Source: an archaeon HR01 (GTDB lineage: Archaea > Thermoproteota > Nitrososphaeria_A > Caldarchaeales > Caldarchaeaceae). Taken from it: a DNA stretch of 64,000 nt. The position numbers and the translations under genes are program-made. A model generated the notes under the pieces. It did no database searches and had not been told where the DNA came from. It saw nothing but the letters and a program-made list of their open reading frames with translations. This document shows, in pieces, positions 50,118 through 59,235 of the stretch (its first letter is position 1; each line of letters begins with the position of its first letter). The stretch lies in assembly GCA_002898355.1 (NCBI GenBank), contig BEHD01000002.1:62001-126000 (forward strand), in the 5' to 3' direction.

Positions 50118-50969
50118 ATGAGTAGGAAATTCATTTTATCCCTCACATTGGTTATATTCGCATCGGCCGCCACCGCCCTATACGCGGCTACTCCAAGCCA
50201 GAAACCCATCGTTATCTACTCCGCACCAACCTTGAGGAACGTCTCAAACCAGCTAGCCATCCTGGCCGGAGAGCCGGTAGATATCCGAGTCTTTGGCAGC
50301 GTCGCCGCAGCCAACCTCATAAAGTCGGGGCGCATCCCCGACCTCTTCCTCACAGTTGACAGCGAGCTGAAGCACGGACTCAGCTATCGTAGGGAATACT
50401 TGTTAGGCCATTTCAGGCTGACCCTTGTCTGCCAGAAAGGTATTGAAAGCCTTGATACGTTAAAGACAGCGAAGATTGGGTTGGCAGACCCCAATCAAGC
50501 ACCCATCGGGTACAGGGCTTTAGCCGCAATATACCTGATAGCGAGAGAACATTTTCCAGAGCTCATAAACGAGGTCCAGCGGGACCTAAACATACGCTTT
50601 CAACATTCTGGAGACACCCTACTCATGGAGCTCTCGGAGATATCCGCTTCTGGGAGGTTCTTCTTGAGGCCAAACTTGGACATCGTGGGAACACTACTTG
50701 AGTCCAAGGGCGTAGACTGTATCTTCGCCCACTATCCATTCATAATAGTAAGAAACTACACCCAAACATACAGTATTATTGAACTGCCTACGAATCTGAA
50801 CTTCGAGACAGACCCGCCGTTCAAAATCGTGGCCAAGCTTGAAACCGGTGATATCGAGGTGAGACGGTTCGAAGCCTCGGCCCTCAGCTTTAGTGAGAGG
50901 GGCGATAGGCTGATCGAGGTGTTGAGGCTGGTTAACCTAGCCAGTGCTGGAATAAAGCCTGCTGGTTGA
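50118..50969 (+). CDS. modA: Molybdate/tungstate ABC transporter substrate-binding protein
   Basis: About 283 residues from the ATG at 50118; the TATA element CTATATAAGG is about 28 bases before it. Signal peptide (KFILSLTLVIFASAATALYA), then VIYSAPTLRNVSNQLAILAG, FGSVAAANLIKSGRIPDLFL and IGLADPNQAPIGYRALAAIY, the oxyanion-binding fold of ModA/WtpA. It binds the anion outside the cell. Confidence 0.85.
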   Translation: MSRKFILSLTLVIFASAATALYAATPSQKPIVIYSAPTLRNVSNQLAILAGEPVDIRVFGSVAAANLIKSGRIPDLFLTVDSELKHGLSYRREYLLGHFRLTLVCQKGIESLDTLKTAKIGLADPNQAPIGYRALAAIYLIAREHFPELINEVQRDLNIRFQHSGDTLLMELSEISASGRFFLRPNLDIVGTLLESKGVDCIFAHYPFIIVRNYTQTYSIIELPTNLNFETDPPFKIVAKLETGDIEVRRFEASALSFSERGDRLIEVLRLVNLASAGIKPAG

Positions 50970-50975
50970 TGAGCT

Positions 50976-51671
50976 ATGAGTGGCTTTATGAAAACTGCCA
51001 TCGTAGCACTTGCTGGAGTCTATGTCGCCGTGCTCTATCTACCTCCGCTATTCTACCAACGTCTAACACTCCCCCCAGACCCCTTCACCTCTCTAGCGAA
51101 CACAGCATTGGCTGCGTCGGCGGCGTCGCTGCTGGCTTTTCCTCTGGCCGTATTGCTGGGGTTCTACATCGCTGCCAGAGGCCTAGCAGCAATCCTCCCC
51201 TTTCTGATGTTCGCGACTGCGATACCTCACATCGCTGTAGGGCTTATGCTTCTGCCGCTCTTTATAGCCCTCAACCTCGTGGACACATGGCCTGCCGTCA
51301 TCTTAACAATGATGTTTGTTTCGCTGCCGTTGGGTGTTGGCTCTATAGCTTCAGGGCTCTCCACCTCCGTCAAGTCTCTTGACGAATTCCTCACCTCGCT
51401 GGGTGTTGGAGAGCTTAGCAACGTCTGGATACATCTAAGGGCTATGGGGGTGGGAGGCGCAGTCTCATTCCTCCTTATGTGGTTGAGAGCGTTCTCGGAG
51501 CTTGGGGCACTCCTGATCGTGGGAAACAGGCCCCCGACGGTGGGCGTGTACATGTTCGAGCTTTTCCAGTCAAGCGGGGCTGAGACATCTGTTCCCTACG
51601 CCTTAATCGTGGCAACCATAGGCATAGCCTTCAGCGGATTACTTTACATCATTTCATGGAGGAGGGGTTAG
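50976..51671 (+). CDS. modB: Molybdate/tungstate ABC transporter permease
   Basis: 231 residues, five or six membrane helices and an EAA-type loop (LTSLGVGELSNVWIHLRAMG). Seven bases after modA. Shorter than most ModB proteins but complete at both ends. Confidence 0.83.
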   Translation: MSGFMKTAIVALAGVYVAVLYLPPLFYQRLTLPPDPFTSLANTALAASAASLLAFPLAVLLGFYIAARGLAAILPFLMFATAIPHIAVGLMLLPLFIALNLVDTWPAVILTMMFVSLPLGVGSIASGLSTSVKSLDEFLTSLGVGELSNVWIHLRAMGVGGAVSFLLMWLRAFSELGALLIVGNRPPTVGVYMFELFQSSGAETSVPYALIVATIGIAFSGLLYIISWRRG

Positions 51672-51672
51672 C

Positions 51673-52359
51673 TTGCTTGTTGTCGAGGGACTTGAGGTCG
51701 AGAGGAGAGGGCTCAAGCTGAAAGTCGATAGGCTTGTTTCATCGAGGGTAACCGTCATACTCGGGCGGAACGGTTCAGGAAAAACCACCCTCCTGAGAAC
51801 CATAGCGGGATATATAAAGCCTCGGAGAGGAGTCATAACGTTGAACGGCCGCGACATCACCAACCTCCCGCCGGCTGAGAGGGGGGTCGGCTACATGCCT
51901 CAACACCCGGTCAGACTCCCCTTCAAACCAAGAGACGCAATCCAGTACTTCGCCAAAGTTTTCAAAGTAAACCCGGAACCAGTAATAGATAAAATGTGTT
52001 TGGAGCCTATCCTGCGTAAAGAGAGACTGTCCGGTGGGGAGGGCCAGATACTGGCCCTAGCCATCCTCTTACTGAGGGGTGCGGGTCTGCTTCTGCTGGA
52101 TGAGCCGACTACAGGCCTTGACTTCCCCAACAGCGTCAATTTCTGGAATCTCGTCAAGTCCCTCAACATTCCGATGGTTTACGTCACCCATAGCCCCGTT
52201 GAGGCGGCTTCCGTAGGTGATGAAATATACCTCGTCGAGAACGGCATACTCAAGGGGCCTTTCGAGAACAAGCTGCGGAACAGGATTGAGGAGATGGTGG
52301 AGGAGCTTAACCTATACAAGAAGATGGCCGGAGAAGTAGAGTGGAGCCGTCTGGACTAG
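51673..52359 (+). CDS. modC: Molybdate/tungstate ABC transporter ATP-binding protein
   Basis: 228 residues from a TTG at 51673, one base after the permease stop. Walker A GRNGSGKTTLL, signature LSGGEGQILALAILLL, Walker B LLLLDEPTTGLDF, switch His VYVTHSPVEA. It has no C-terminal TOBE domain; molybdate sensing probably rests with the ModE-like regulator. Confidence 0.88.
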   Translation: MLVVEGLEVERRGLKLKVDRLVSSRVTVILGRNGSGKTTLLRTIAGYIKPRRGVITLNGRDITNLPPAERGVGYMPQHPVRLPFKPRDAIQYFAKVFKVNPEPVIDKMCLEPILRKERLSGGEGQILALAILLLRGAGLLLLDEPTTGLDFPNSVNFWNLVKSLNIPMVYVTHSPVEAASVGDEIYLVENGILKGPFENKLRNRIEEMVEELNLYKKMAGEVEWSRLD

Positions 52360-52431
52360 AAGAGATAAACCGGGAATAAAGCAACCTCGGGGGTTTCTTG
52401 AGACGGCCACCGCCCTGATGGCTGAACCCCT

Positions 52432-53304
52432 CTACCTGGCCAGTTTGACGTTTTTCTCCCTACCAACCCTTGTCCGCACGACCTTGCCCTCGTTCTCGAG
52501 GTATTTGAGGACGGCGCTAACAGTTGACTTTGGTAGCCCGCTCTCCCTAACTATCTCTGACTGAGGTACGGAGCCTCCATGTTTTCTAATTATCTCCAAG
52601 ACCTTCTGGACGTCTCCATGTCCGGAGGGACTTTTCACCAACCGTTTTCCGAGGACGAAGGCCGCCACCGCTCCGGAGGCACCTGTGCCAGCCAGAATAA
52701 CGGCCAGCCCTCCAGCCGCCCAGCCGTCGGATTTCGCAGTCTCTACTGGTTTTAGGATGAGCCTCGGCTCTCCGTCGGAGAAAGACCTCTTACCCACCCA
52801 TTCTACATATCCGGGCCCCAAGCCGTCAGGTGGCGGTCCCACCTCTGAGAGAGACATTTTGGCCGGGTAGTCTATTCGCAGCCTCTCACCATCGAGGAGA
52901 AACAGGCCGCCCACGAAGACATCACCTACTCTCACCTCTCCATCCTGTGTAACTATAGCAAAACCCACCCACTTGAACTTCAGAGTTATGATTGCAACGC
53001 TCCCGCTCAACGTCTCTCCAAGTCGGACGCCCACTGTGAAGTTTTCCACAGCCATCTCCCTCCCGGTCAGGTTGGACGCCTCAGCCACTATCGTCCTTAT
53101 TCTATCGGCATAGCCTGCAGCTGTCTCGTTTAAACGGTCTACGGCCATCCTGAAAAGCTGCTCATCCCCCTCCCTCACAGGATATCTGTATTCGACGGCC
53201 CATTCAGCCGAGCCGTCGGGTGAGAGGGCAATCTTGTAGTAGGTGAACTGTGGGCTTGCCTGAAGAGGTACAGCCAGCAGAAGTAGGAGAGCCATCGACA
53301 GCAT
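52432..53304 (-). CDS. Membrane-anchored protein with C-terminal winged helix
   Basis: 290 residues. Signal helix (MALLLLLAVPLQA), a beta-rich outer domain of about 200 residues, one transmembrane helix (AAGGLAVILAGTGASGAVAA), and a C-terminal winged helix (GDVQKVLEIIRKHGGSVPQS, ESGLPKSTVSAVLKYLENEG). The DNA-binding domain thus lies inside the cell and the sensor outside. This layout is known in archaea; the signal is unknown. Precedes the coiled-coil gene on the same strand. Confidence 0.78.
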   Translation of the reverse strand: MLSMALLLLLAVPLQASPQFTYYKIALSPDGSAEWAVEYRYPVREGDEQLFRMAVDRLNETAAGYADRIRTIVAEASNLTGREMAVENFTVGVRLGETLSGSVAIITLKFKWVGFAIVTQDGEVRVGDVFVGGLFLLDGERLRIDYPAKMSLSEVGPPPDGLGPGYVEWVGKRSFSDGEPRLILKPVETAKSDGWAAGGLAVILAGTGASGAVAAFVLGKRLVKSPSGHGDVQKVLEIIRKHGGSVPQSEIVRESGLPKSTVSAVLKYLENEGKVVRTRVGREKNVKLAR

Positions 53305-53364
53305 TCCGAGTAGGGTTAGGGTAAGCCTGCATGTAAATTTGTCTGCTCGACTTTTTTCGATTCG

Positions 53365-54300
53365 TCAGCTGTTTCTGCTGCCTCTGCCGTTTTGCCGGCC
53401 CCTCCCATCTTCTGCTACGTGGTTTTGGTCTCGTGGAGTTGTTTCAGGGGGGTGTTGGCTGTCTCCCCTTCCATTCCCACACCCCTCGCCAGCGATGTTG
53501 TCCTGCCGATGTCCTTGTCCATGCCTCCCATCTCCTCCTTCGGGGAATGTCTGGCTGCCGTCCATGTTCGGGGGGATACCTCCACCGCTCCTATTTTCAG
53601 ATGGGCCCCTCCATCCGTCTTCGCTTGCCTGGCTTGCGGTGCTGTTCCCCTCCTCACCGTACACCCTCCTCGACTCTCTGAATTCTTCAGCCAAACTCCT
53701 AGCGGCCTCCGAAACGTTTTCTCCGAACTCCCTGCCCAACTCCCTCAGCCTCTCGACCTTCTCCTTCACAACGTCTCGCAGCCCGGACCGCATCTCTTGG
53801 ATGAGATGGCCAAGCTTCTCGGACATTTTCACCGCAGCTTTCAGCTGGGCCCGTAGGTCGGCCAGCCCTGCAAGAAACTCTACACGGGATATGTTTCCGG
53901 CTGCGTAGGATTCTCTGAGCTCTTCAATCCGCTGCATTATCTCCTGAACCCTACTGAGACGTTCCTCGACGAAGTCCATTATCAGCTTGGTCTTATCCTC
54001 GAGGAGGGTGTGTAGCCTGACCCTAAACTCTAAGATTGTCTCGTTGATGAGCTCTTTATGCTCCTCTATTATTGACTTCAGCTCCTCTTTTAGCCTTAGG
54101 CCGAGGCTCGGCCGCTCGTCAGGGGATGCGCTAACCTGCGCCACCATCAATAATGGGAGTACGGCTGAAGATAGCGTAAGCAGAAGAACGAGAGAAATAG
54201 CCGGGAATCTCACCACGTACATGGCAGGGAAAACCTTGGAGAGCCGTCCTTTAAACTGCTCCATTTTGGAGACGCCATAATAAAGCCCTAGAAGCTTCAA
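53365..54300 (-). CDS. Secreted or membrane-anchored coiled-coil protein with Gly/Asn-rich tail
   Basis: 311 residues, or 299 from a Met at 54264. Signal helix (RFPAISLVLLLTLSSAVLPL), then about 150 residues of strong heptad coiled coil (ELKSIIEEHKELINETILEF to LRELGREFGENVSEAARSL), then a low-complexity tail rich in Gly, Asn, Gln and Arg (GGDGRHGQGHRQDN). No known family. A surface or envelope role is likely. It is followed 60 bases later by the membrane winged-helix gene. Confidence 0.65.
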   Translation of the reverse strand: MKLLGLYYGVSKMEQFKGRLSKVFPAMYVVRFPAISLVLLLTLSSAVLPLLMVAQVSASPDERPSLGLRLKEELKSIIEEHKELINETILEFRVRLHTLLEDKTKLIMDFVEERLSRVQEIMQRIEELRESYAAGNISRVEFLAGLADLRAQLKAAVKMSEKLGHLIQEMRSGLRDVVKEKVERLRELGREFGENVSEAARSLAEEFRESRRVYGEEGNSTASQASEDGWRGPSENRSGGGIPPNMDGSQTFPEGGDGRHGQGHRQDNIAGEGCGNGRGDSQHPPETTPRDQNHVAEDGRGRQNGRGSRNS

Positions 54301-54393
54301 AACGGTTCAGGACCGTTCTAACGTTTTTATGGCATACGGTTTAGGATAGCTTATACCGCCTAACGCTACATGGGCTGACGAGCTCCTACAGGT

Positions 54394-56745
54394 TCATAAA
54401 TGCTCCGGGTCAGGCTTTTTGACTATCTTCCAAAGCCTCCCCGGGTTTAGCGGTGTGCTGACTATCTCGATGTTGAAGCCCTTGAGCGCATTCTCCACAG
54501 CCGACGCTATAGCTGCTGCTGAAGGGATTGTAGCTCCCTCGCCAGCCCCCCTAACTCCGAGAGGGTTTGCCGTGGAATAGGTCTCAACATGCTTTATTGT
54601 GAAGTTGGGGAGCTCCACCGCTGTGGGCAATGCATAATCCATGAACGAGGTTGTGAGAAGCTGGCCCCTCTCATCATATACAATCTCCTCGAGCAAGGTT
54701 CCCCCTATCCCCTGGGCGGCCCCTCCCTGTATCTGGCCGTCGACGACCGCCGGGTTAAGTATTCTCCCGCAGTCATGTACCACTAGATACCGGGGTATGC
54801 GTATGCTGCAGGTCTCCAGATCTATCTCTGCTTGGACTATGTGGGCTCCGTAGGATATTGTCCAGCCCCGGGGGTCGTAGAAAACGGTCACCTCTAACCC
54901 TGGCTCGACCTCTTCAGGAAGCCCGAGGCCAAGGTTCGCCAGCCTTGCCACATCCTTAATATGCACGGCCTTCTCCCTCGCCTCCTTAACGTAAAAAACT
55001 CCCGAGTCGTATTCCAGGTCCTCCTCATTTACTTCCAGCATGTGGGCTGCTATCTTTCGGGCCTTCTCCTTTATGGCGTTGACAGCTTTGAATATTGCGT
55101 TGGAGCCAACTACAGCGCTCCTGCTCCCGAAGGTCCCATGGCCGTATGGGCATTCCTCCGTGTTGCCGTATATTATTTTTACATCGTCCAGCTCAAGGCC
55201 TAGCAAATCAGCCGCCACCTGGGCCAGCGTGGTCTCAGCCCCCTGTCCATGGGGCATCAGCCCTGTGAATATCGAGACTCCCCCATCAGGGTCAAACCTC
55301 AGGGTAACGCTTTCATGTCCTCCGTGAACCGTGCCGAGTATGCTGGGAGTTTTAGCGGGCCCAAAACCAGTCACCTCCACATAAAAAGCCATACCCACTC
55401 CCCTAAGTTTGCCATCCTCACAAGGATTAGAGCCTCTGCTGTCAAAATCGATAGACTCCACCGCCTTCCTAAGAACTGATTGAAAGTCTCCGCTATCGTA
55501 GAGTAGGCCAGTCGCCGCCCTGTATGGGAACTGCTCCCTCTTTATCATGTTCCTCATCCTAACCTCCGCCGGCTCTAGGTTAAGCTCCCTAGCGATGATG
55601 TCGACTATCCTCTCCATAACGAAGTTTGCCTCAGGCTGGCCAAAACCCCTGTAGGCGCTGGAGGTTGACTTGTTAACGGCCACGCAGTATAGCTCTATGA
55701 GAACGTTCCTTATATCGTAGGGGCCTGGCAGCATTAAAGCGGTAACGAGTGGGGGAGCTGTAGTCTCACGGGCAAGGTAGGCTCCTACGGAGGCGTACAT
55801 TCTATCCTGCAACGCGAGTATCCTCCCCGACTTGTCGAAACCAACCTTAGCGTAGTGTACCTGCTCACGTGCATGGTAGCCTGATAGGAAGAGCTCACGG
55901 CGTGAAGCAACCCATTTAACAGGCAGCCCTGTCTTCATGGAGAGCAGGCAGACAGCTATGTCCTCTGGATGATATTTGTAGTTCCCAAAACCCCCTCCCA
56001 CATCTCTGGCTATGACCTTAATCTTCTGCTGGGGTATGTCCAAAGCTAGGGATAAAGCCATCCTGACGCCGTGTGGTATCTGGGTGGCTGACCAGACTGT
56101 TAGCGTCCCATCCAACCGGTCATAGTGGGCAACTATTCCATGGGGTTCAAGTGGTGCTCCAGCCTGCCTATGTATCCTAAACCTCTTCTCAACTACGAAG
56201 TCTGCGGAGTTAAGAGCCTCCTCCGGGTTCCCCGCCCTTATAATTTTATGTTGATAGACATTATCATCTATCTCCTCGTATATCTTGACATCAGTTTTTA
56301 CCGCCTCCTCGACATCCAGCACCGCAGGCAGGGGCTCATACTCGACGCTAACCAGTTCAGCAGCATCCAGAGCCATGTACCGGTCATCGGCAGCTAAAGC
56401 AACAACCGGCTCGCCCACATACCTAACCTTCCCCGCAGCTAGGCAAAACTGCCTTGGAACTCTGACGCCGGGAGGCCGGTAGAGTAGGGGGAAGGTTCTA
56501 CCATCCTTCACCACATCTTCACCCGTTAAGACAGCCTTGACACTTGATAGACGTGTTGCATCCTGCAAATCTATCCTCTTAATCAAGGCATGGGCATAAG
56601 GACTCCGTACAAACGAGGCATAAAGCATCGTAGGAAGCTTGACATCATCTAGGAAAAAACCTCTCCCCGCCACCAATCTTACACCATTCTTTCTTCTGAC
56701 GCTTCTACCGATAAGACGGTTCTCAGTCACCAAACAGGTCAACAA
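54394..56745 (-). CDS. Molybdenum hydroxylase large subunit (xanthine dehydrogenase/CoxL-like), second
   Basis: 783 residues. RLVAGRGFFLDDVKLPTMLY at the start, VGGGFGNYKYHPED, the active-site loop SSAYRGFGQPEANF, GLMPHGQGAETTLAQVA and the catalytic-Glu end VRGAGEGATIPS. Paralogous to 37333, not a recent copy. It lies alone, with no medium or small subunits beside it. Probable aldehyde or heterocycle oxidoreductase. Confidence 0.88.
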   Translation of the reverse strand: MLTCLVTENRLIGRSVRRKNGVRLVAGRGFFLDDVKLPTMLYASFVRSPYAHALIKRIDLQDATRLSSVKAVLTGEDVVKDGRTFPLLYRPPGVRVPRQFCLAAGKVRYVGEPVVALAADDRYMALDAAELVSVEYEPLPAVLDVEEAVKTDVKIYEEIDDNVYQHKIIRAGNPEEALNSADFVVEKRFRIHRQAGAPLEPHGIVAHYDRLDGTLTVWSATQIPHGVRMALSLALDIPQQKIKVIARDVGGGFGNYKYHPEDIAVCLLSMKTGLPVKWVASRRELFLSGYHAREQVHYAKVGFDKSGRILALQDRMYASVGAYLARETTAPPLVTALMLPGPYDIRNVLIELYCVAVNKSTSSAYRGFGQPEANFVMERIVDIIARELNLEPAEVRMRNMIKREQFPYRAATGLLYDSGDFQSVLRKAVESIDFDSRGSNPCEDGKLRGVGMAFYVEVTGFGPAKTPSILGTVHGGHESVTLRFDPDGGVSIFTGLMPHGQGAETTLAQVAADLLGLELDDVKIIYGNTEECPYGHGTFGSRSAVVGSNAIFKAVNAIKEKARKIAAHMLEVNEEDLEYDSGVFYVKEAREKAVHIKDVARLANLGLGLPEEVEPGLEVTVFYDPRGWTISYGAHIVQAEIDLETCSIRIPRYLVVHDCGRILNPAVVDGQIQGGAAQGIGGTLLEEIVYDERGQLLTTSFMDYALPTAVELPNFTIKHVETYSTANPLGVRGAGEGATIPSAAAIASAVENALKGFNIEIVSTPLNPGRLWKIVKKPDPEHL

Positions 56746-57025
56746 GCACGGTATAGCTGTTCATATTTAGCCTTTGGTTCTGAACCCACGCGGCCCATCT
56801 ACTCCATGTGGTCCCCGCCAATCTAGTGATGTTGAAAGTCCATATCGAGGGATGCCAGAATTTGTAGCCGGGGCGTAGCAGAGTTAATTACTGCATGATG
56901 TGAGAATAAAGACTCATGTTTTTAACCATATACGCTCTATTCCCGGTATTATATCGAAATCTCCGTCCCACAGCGAACAGTTGCATCCTCCCATCCGGAT
57001 GTTATCTTGTTGATAGCCTCTTTCT

Positions 57026-58516
57026 CTATTTCCGTTTCTTCAACGCCATTTTGTAGAGCTGGTATGTGATGGCTATGGATAGGGCTACTGCGGCGGCCCT
57101 CATGGCTGAGAGCTGGGCTGGGTTCTCCAGGACCACTATCGTGGCCTCTTTGTCGGCGTCGAGGTTTACGGTGGCCGGTGTGAAGCTGGGAGGGTTGACG
57201 GCTTTCACCGTGTATTCGCCGGGTGGGAGGACCACGTATTCGCCCGTGTTCATAGTCTTTCTCACAGTGCCTATCTCCACCGTGACAGGGCCAGGGTATG
57301 GCCTGTTGTCGGGTCTGTGGAATGTGGTGGAGAGCTTGTAAAGCTGGACGGGGATGATGTAGCGTGTTCCAGGTGTGAAATAGATGTTTAGGGGCTTTGT
57401 GGGGAATCCGTTGACTGTGAGGGGGAAGCTGGCGTTCCTCACTGGCTTCAGCGACATACCTGCAGAGTATTCTGTGAAGGATGTGACCGACTCATAGACC
57501 ACCAACACCTCAGCCCCTAGACCCCTGTAGAGGGTGTTGGAGAGCTGTACACCCACATTTGCCACTGTCTCGTTGTGGACACTGTCCACAACCTTTATCC
57601 ATGCCAGAGGAGGATGGAGGAAGACCTCTGTTACACCCCCCTCCTCATCTCCCACCAAGACCTTGAATACCGACATACCTTCTACGGCATCGAATCTCGC
57701 CCTCGACGAGAGCCTGGAGACATCCAGCTCCCTGCTCACCACAGTTACCTCTGTCTCTTGGAGCGGTTCGTAGCCCGAGCCGGTGAAGGCCGATATCTGG
57801 ACAGTGTATCTGCCCAGCCCCAAAGGGACGAGCCCGCCAGGCCCTGTCTCACCCTCTCCGGGAAGCCTGAAGACCAGTAGGCGGCGCTGGTCTGGGTAGA
57901 GGAGCTGGCTGGCCACCAGCCTCGGCATCGTTAATGTGTAGGGTGTGCCTTGGAGGAGGCCGGTGTATGTTATGGCTTGCTGGGGTTCCAGAAGGTTGAC
58001 CATGTAAGGGCCTGTGGAGTTGGACTCTAGAGATATCTCCACCTCATCCCCTGGATGATGTATCTGTTCACCGCCTGCTCCCTCGAAGAAGGCATACCCC
58101 CTAGGCGGCTGCCGGAGAACCACCTCCACCGTCCCGTTGGAGAGTGGGGTTGTGAGAACCGTGATGGCCGGCTTCAAGACTGGCTGAACCCTGACTGTGA
58201 GCCGGTAGCCCTCGTCTGTGGTTAGGCCCCAGTCTCCCGGGCTGTCCAGTATGAAACTCTCTACGCCGCCGTCGATTATCTGGAGCTGGCGGAGGGGGCC
58301 GTCGGGTGGGTCGACTGTGAGGGAGCCGTTGCCCCCGAGAACCCTGACGCTCAAAGCCCAGCCGGTCCTCGCCTCCAGAACCCCGCCGTCGAGGTATGGC
58401 AGCATCAACTCACCGCCAAAACCCACCAGCCAGGTCTTGGCTCCGCCGCCTGCCTGGAAGGGGAGTACCAGCGTCGCAGCTAGGAGAAGTATGGGAGCTA
58501 TCACCACCTCCTCCAC
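57026..58516 (-). CDS. Secreted/membrane protein of MoxR operon
   Basis: 496 residues. N-terminal signal helix (VVIAPILLLAATLVLPFQAG), beta-rich repeats with several Ig-like segments (TVDPPDGPLRQLQ, VVLRQPPRGYAFF, PYPGPVTVEIGTVR), and a C-terminal helix (MRAAAVALSIAITYQLYKMA) that anchors it. Last gene of the seven-gene operon; it overlaps the upstream gene by 16 bases. Probably the extracytoplasmic part of the system. Confidence 0.7.
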   Translation of the reverse strand: MEEVVIAPILLLAATLVLPFQAGGGAKTWLVGFGGELMLPYLDGGVLEARTGWALSVRVLGGNGSLTVDPPDGPLRQLQIIDGGVESFILDSPGDWGLTTDEGYRLTVRVQPVLKPAITVLTTPLSNGTVEVVLRQPPRGYAFFEGAGGEQIHHPGDEVEISLESNSTGPYMVNLLEPQQAITYTGLLQGTPYTLTMPRLVASQLLYPDQRRLLVFRLPGEGETGPGGLVPLGLGRYTVQISAFTGSGYEPLQETEVTVVSRELDVSRLSSRARFDAVEGMSVFKVLVGDEEGGVTEVFLHPPLAWIKVVDSVHNETVANVGVQLSNTLYRGLGAEVLVVYESVTSFTEYSAGMSLKPVRNASFPLTVNGFPTKPLNIYFTPGTRYIIPVQLYKLSTTFHRPDNRPYPGPVTVEIGTVRKTMNTGEYVVLPPGEYTVKAVNPPSFTPATVNLDADKEATIVVLENPAQLSAMRAAAVALSIAITYQLYKMALKKRK

Positions 58517-59235
58517 CTCCTCAGAGAGAGGGCCAGAAACCCGAGGACCGCTGATGCTGTTGCCATGGCAGCCAGCCCAGCTATTTCAGGCCATACAAGG
58601 GAGGTGGCTGCGGCCGGTGCGACTGTGGCTATCGCCGTTACTGCGGCTTTGAGGGTGTGGCCTGTGGCGAGTGGGCCGCCGTTCTTGGAGGATGTGAGGA
58701 GTAGGAGGCTGATGGTTGAGAGGGCTGTGGGTGTGGCCAGGAGCGCCGTCTCCGGATAGATGGGTGGGAGGAGGTTTAGGCTCTCGGATGAGCTGATGTA
58801 GGATAGGAGACCCCTCACGAGGAAGAGGAAGAGCCTTTCAGGTGTGGAGTATCCGCCGTATACGGCTCCGTAGAGCATGAGGGAGGAGATGTAGGCGGCG
58901 CAGTATGAGATGACGAGGCCGGACGGCGACTTGGCTGTTATCATGGAGATGGTGAAGACTATGGGTGTGGCTATTATGTAGCCTGCGGCCAGCGACACAA
59001 ACGGTGATGGGCTGGCCTCAACTATCAGAAGGTAGACCGAGTATATGGCGGGGACATAGACCATCACGAGGCCAACCCACTTAACCCTGTCGGCCCCCAC
59101 TATCATTAAGAGGGAGAGTGCGCCCAGCAGGGTGAAGGGGTTGGAGGAGTCGAAGACAGCTAGGTATAGGGCTGTAGCTATGAGGATTGGTGAGGAGGCG
59201 GCGGCCAGAGCCAGATATCTAGAGGTATTTGACAT
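58501..59235 (-). CDS. Hypothetical polytopic membrane protein of MoxR operon
   Basis: 244 residues, about seven hydrophobic helices with short polar loops and a basic C-terminal end (LRRWRRW). No known family; overlaps neighbours by 16-17 bases, which shows tight coupling. Confidence 0.6.
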   Translation of the reverse strand: MSNTSRYLALAAASSPILIATALYLAVFDSSNPFTLLGALSLLMIVGADRVKWVGLVMVYVPAIYSVYLLIVEASPSPFVSLAAGYIIATPIVFTISMITAKSPSGLVISYCAAYISSLMLYGAVYGGYSTPERLFLFLVRGLLSYISSSESLNLLPPIYPETALLATPTALSTISLLLLTSSKNGGPLATGHTLKAAVTAIATVAPAAATSLVWPEIAGLAAMATASAVLGFLALSLRRWRRW

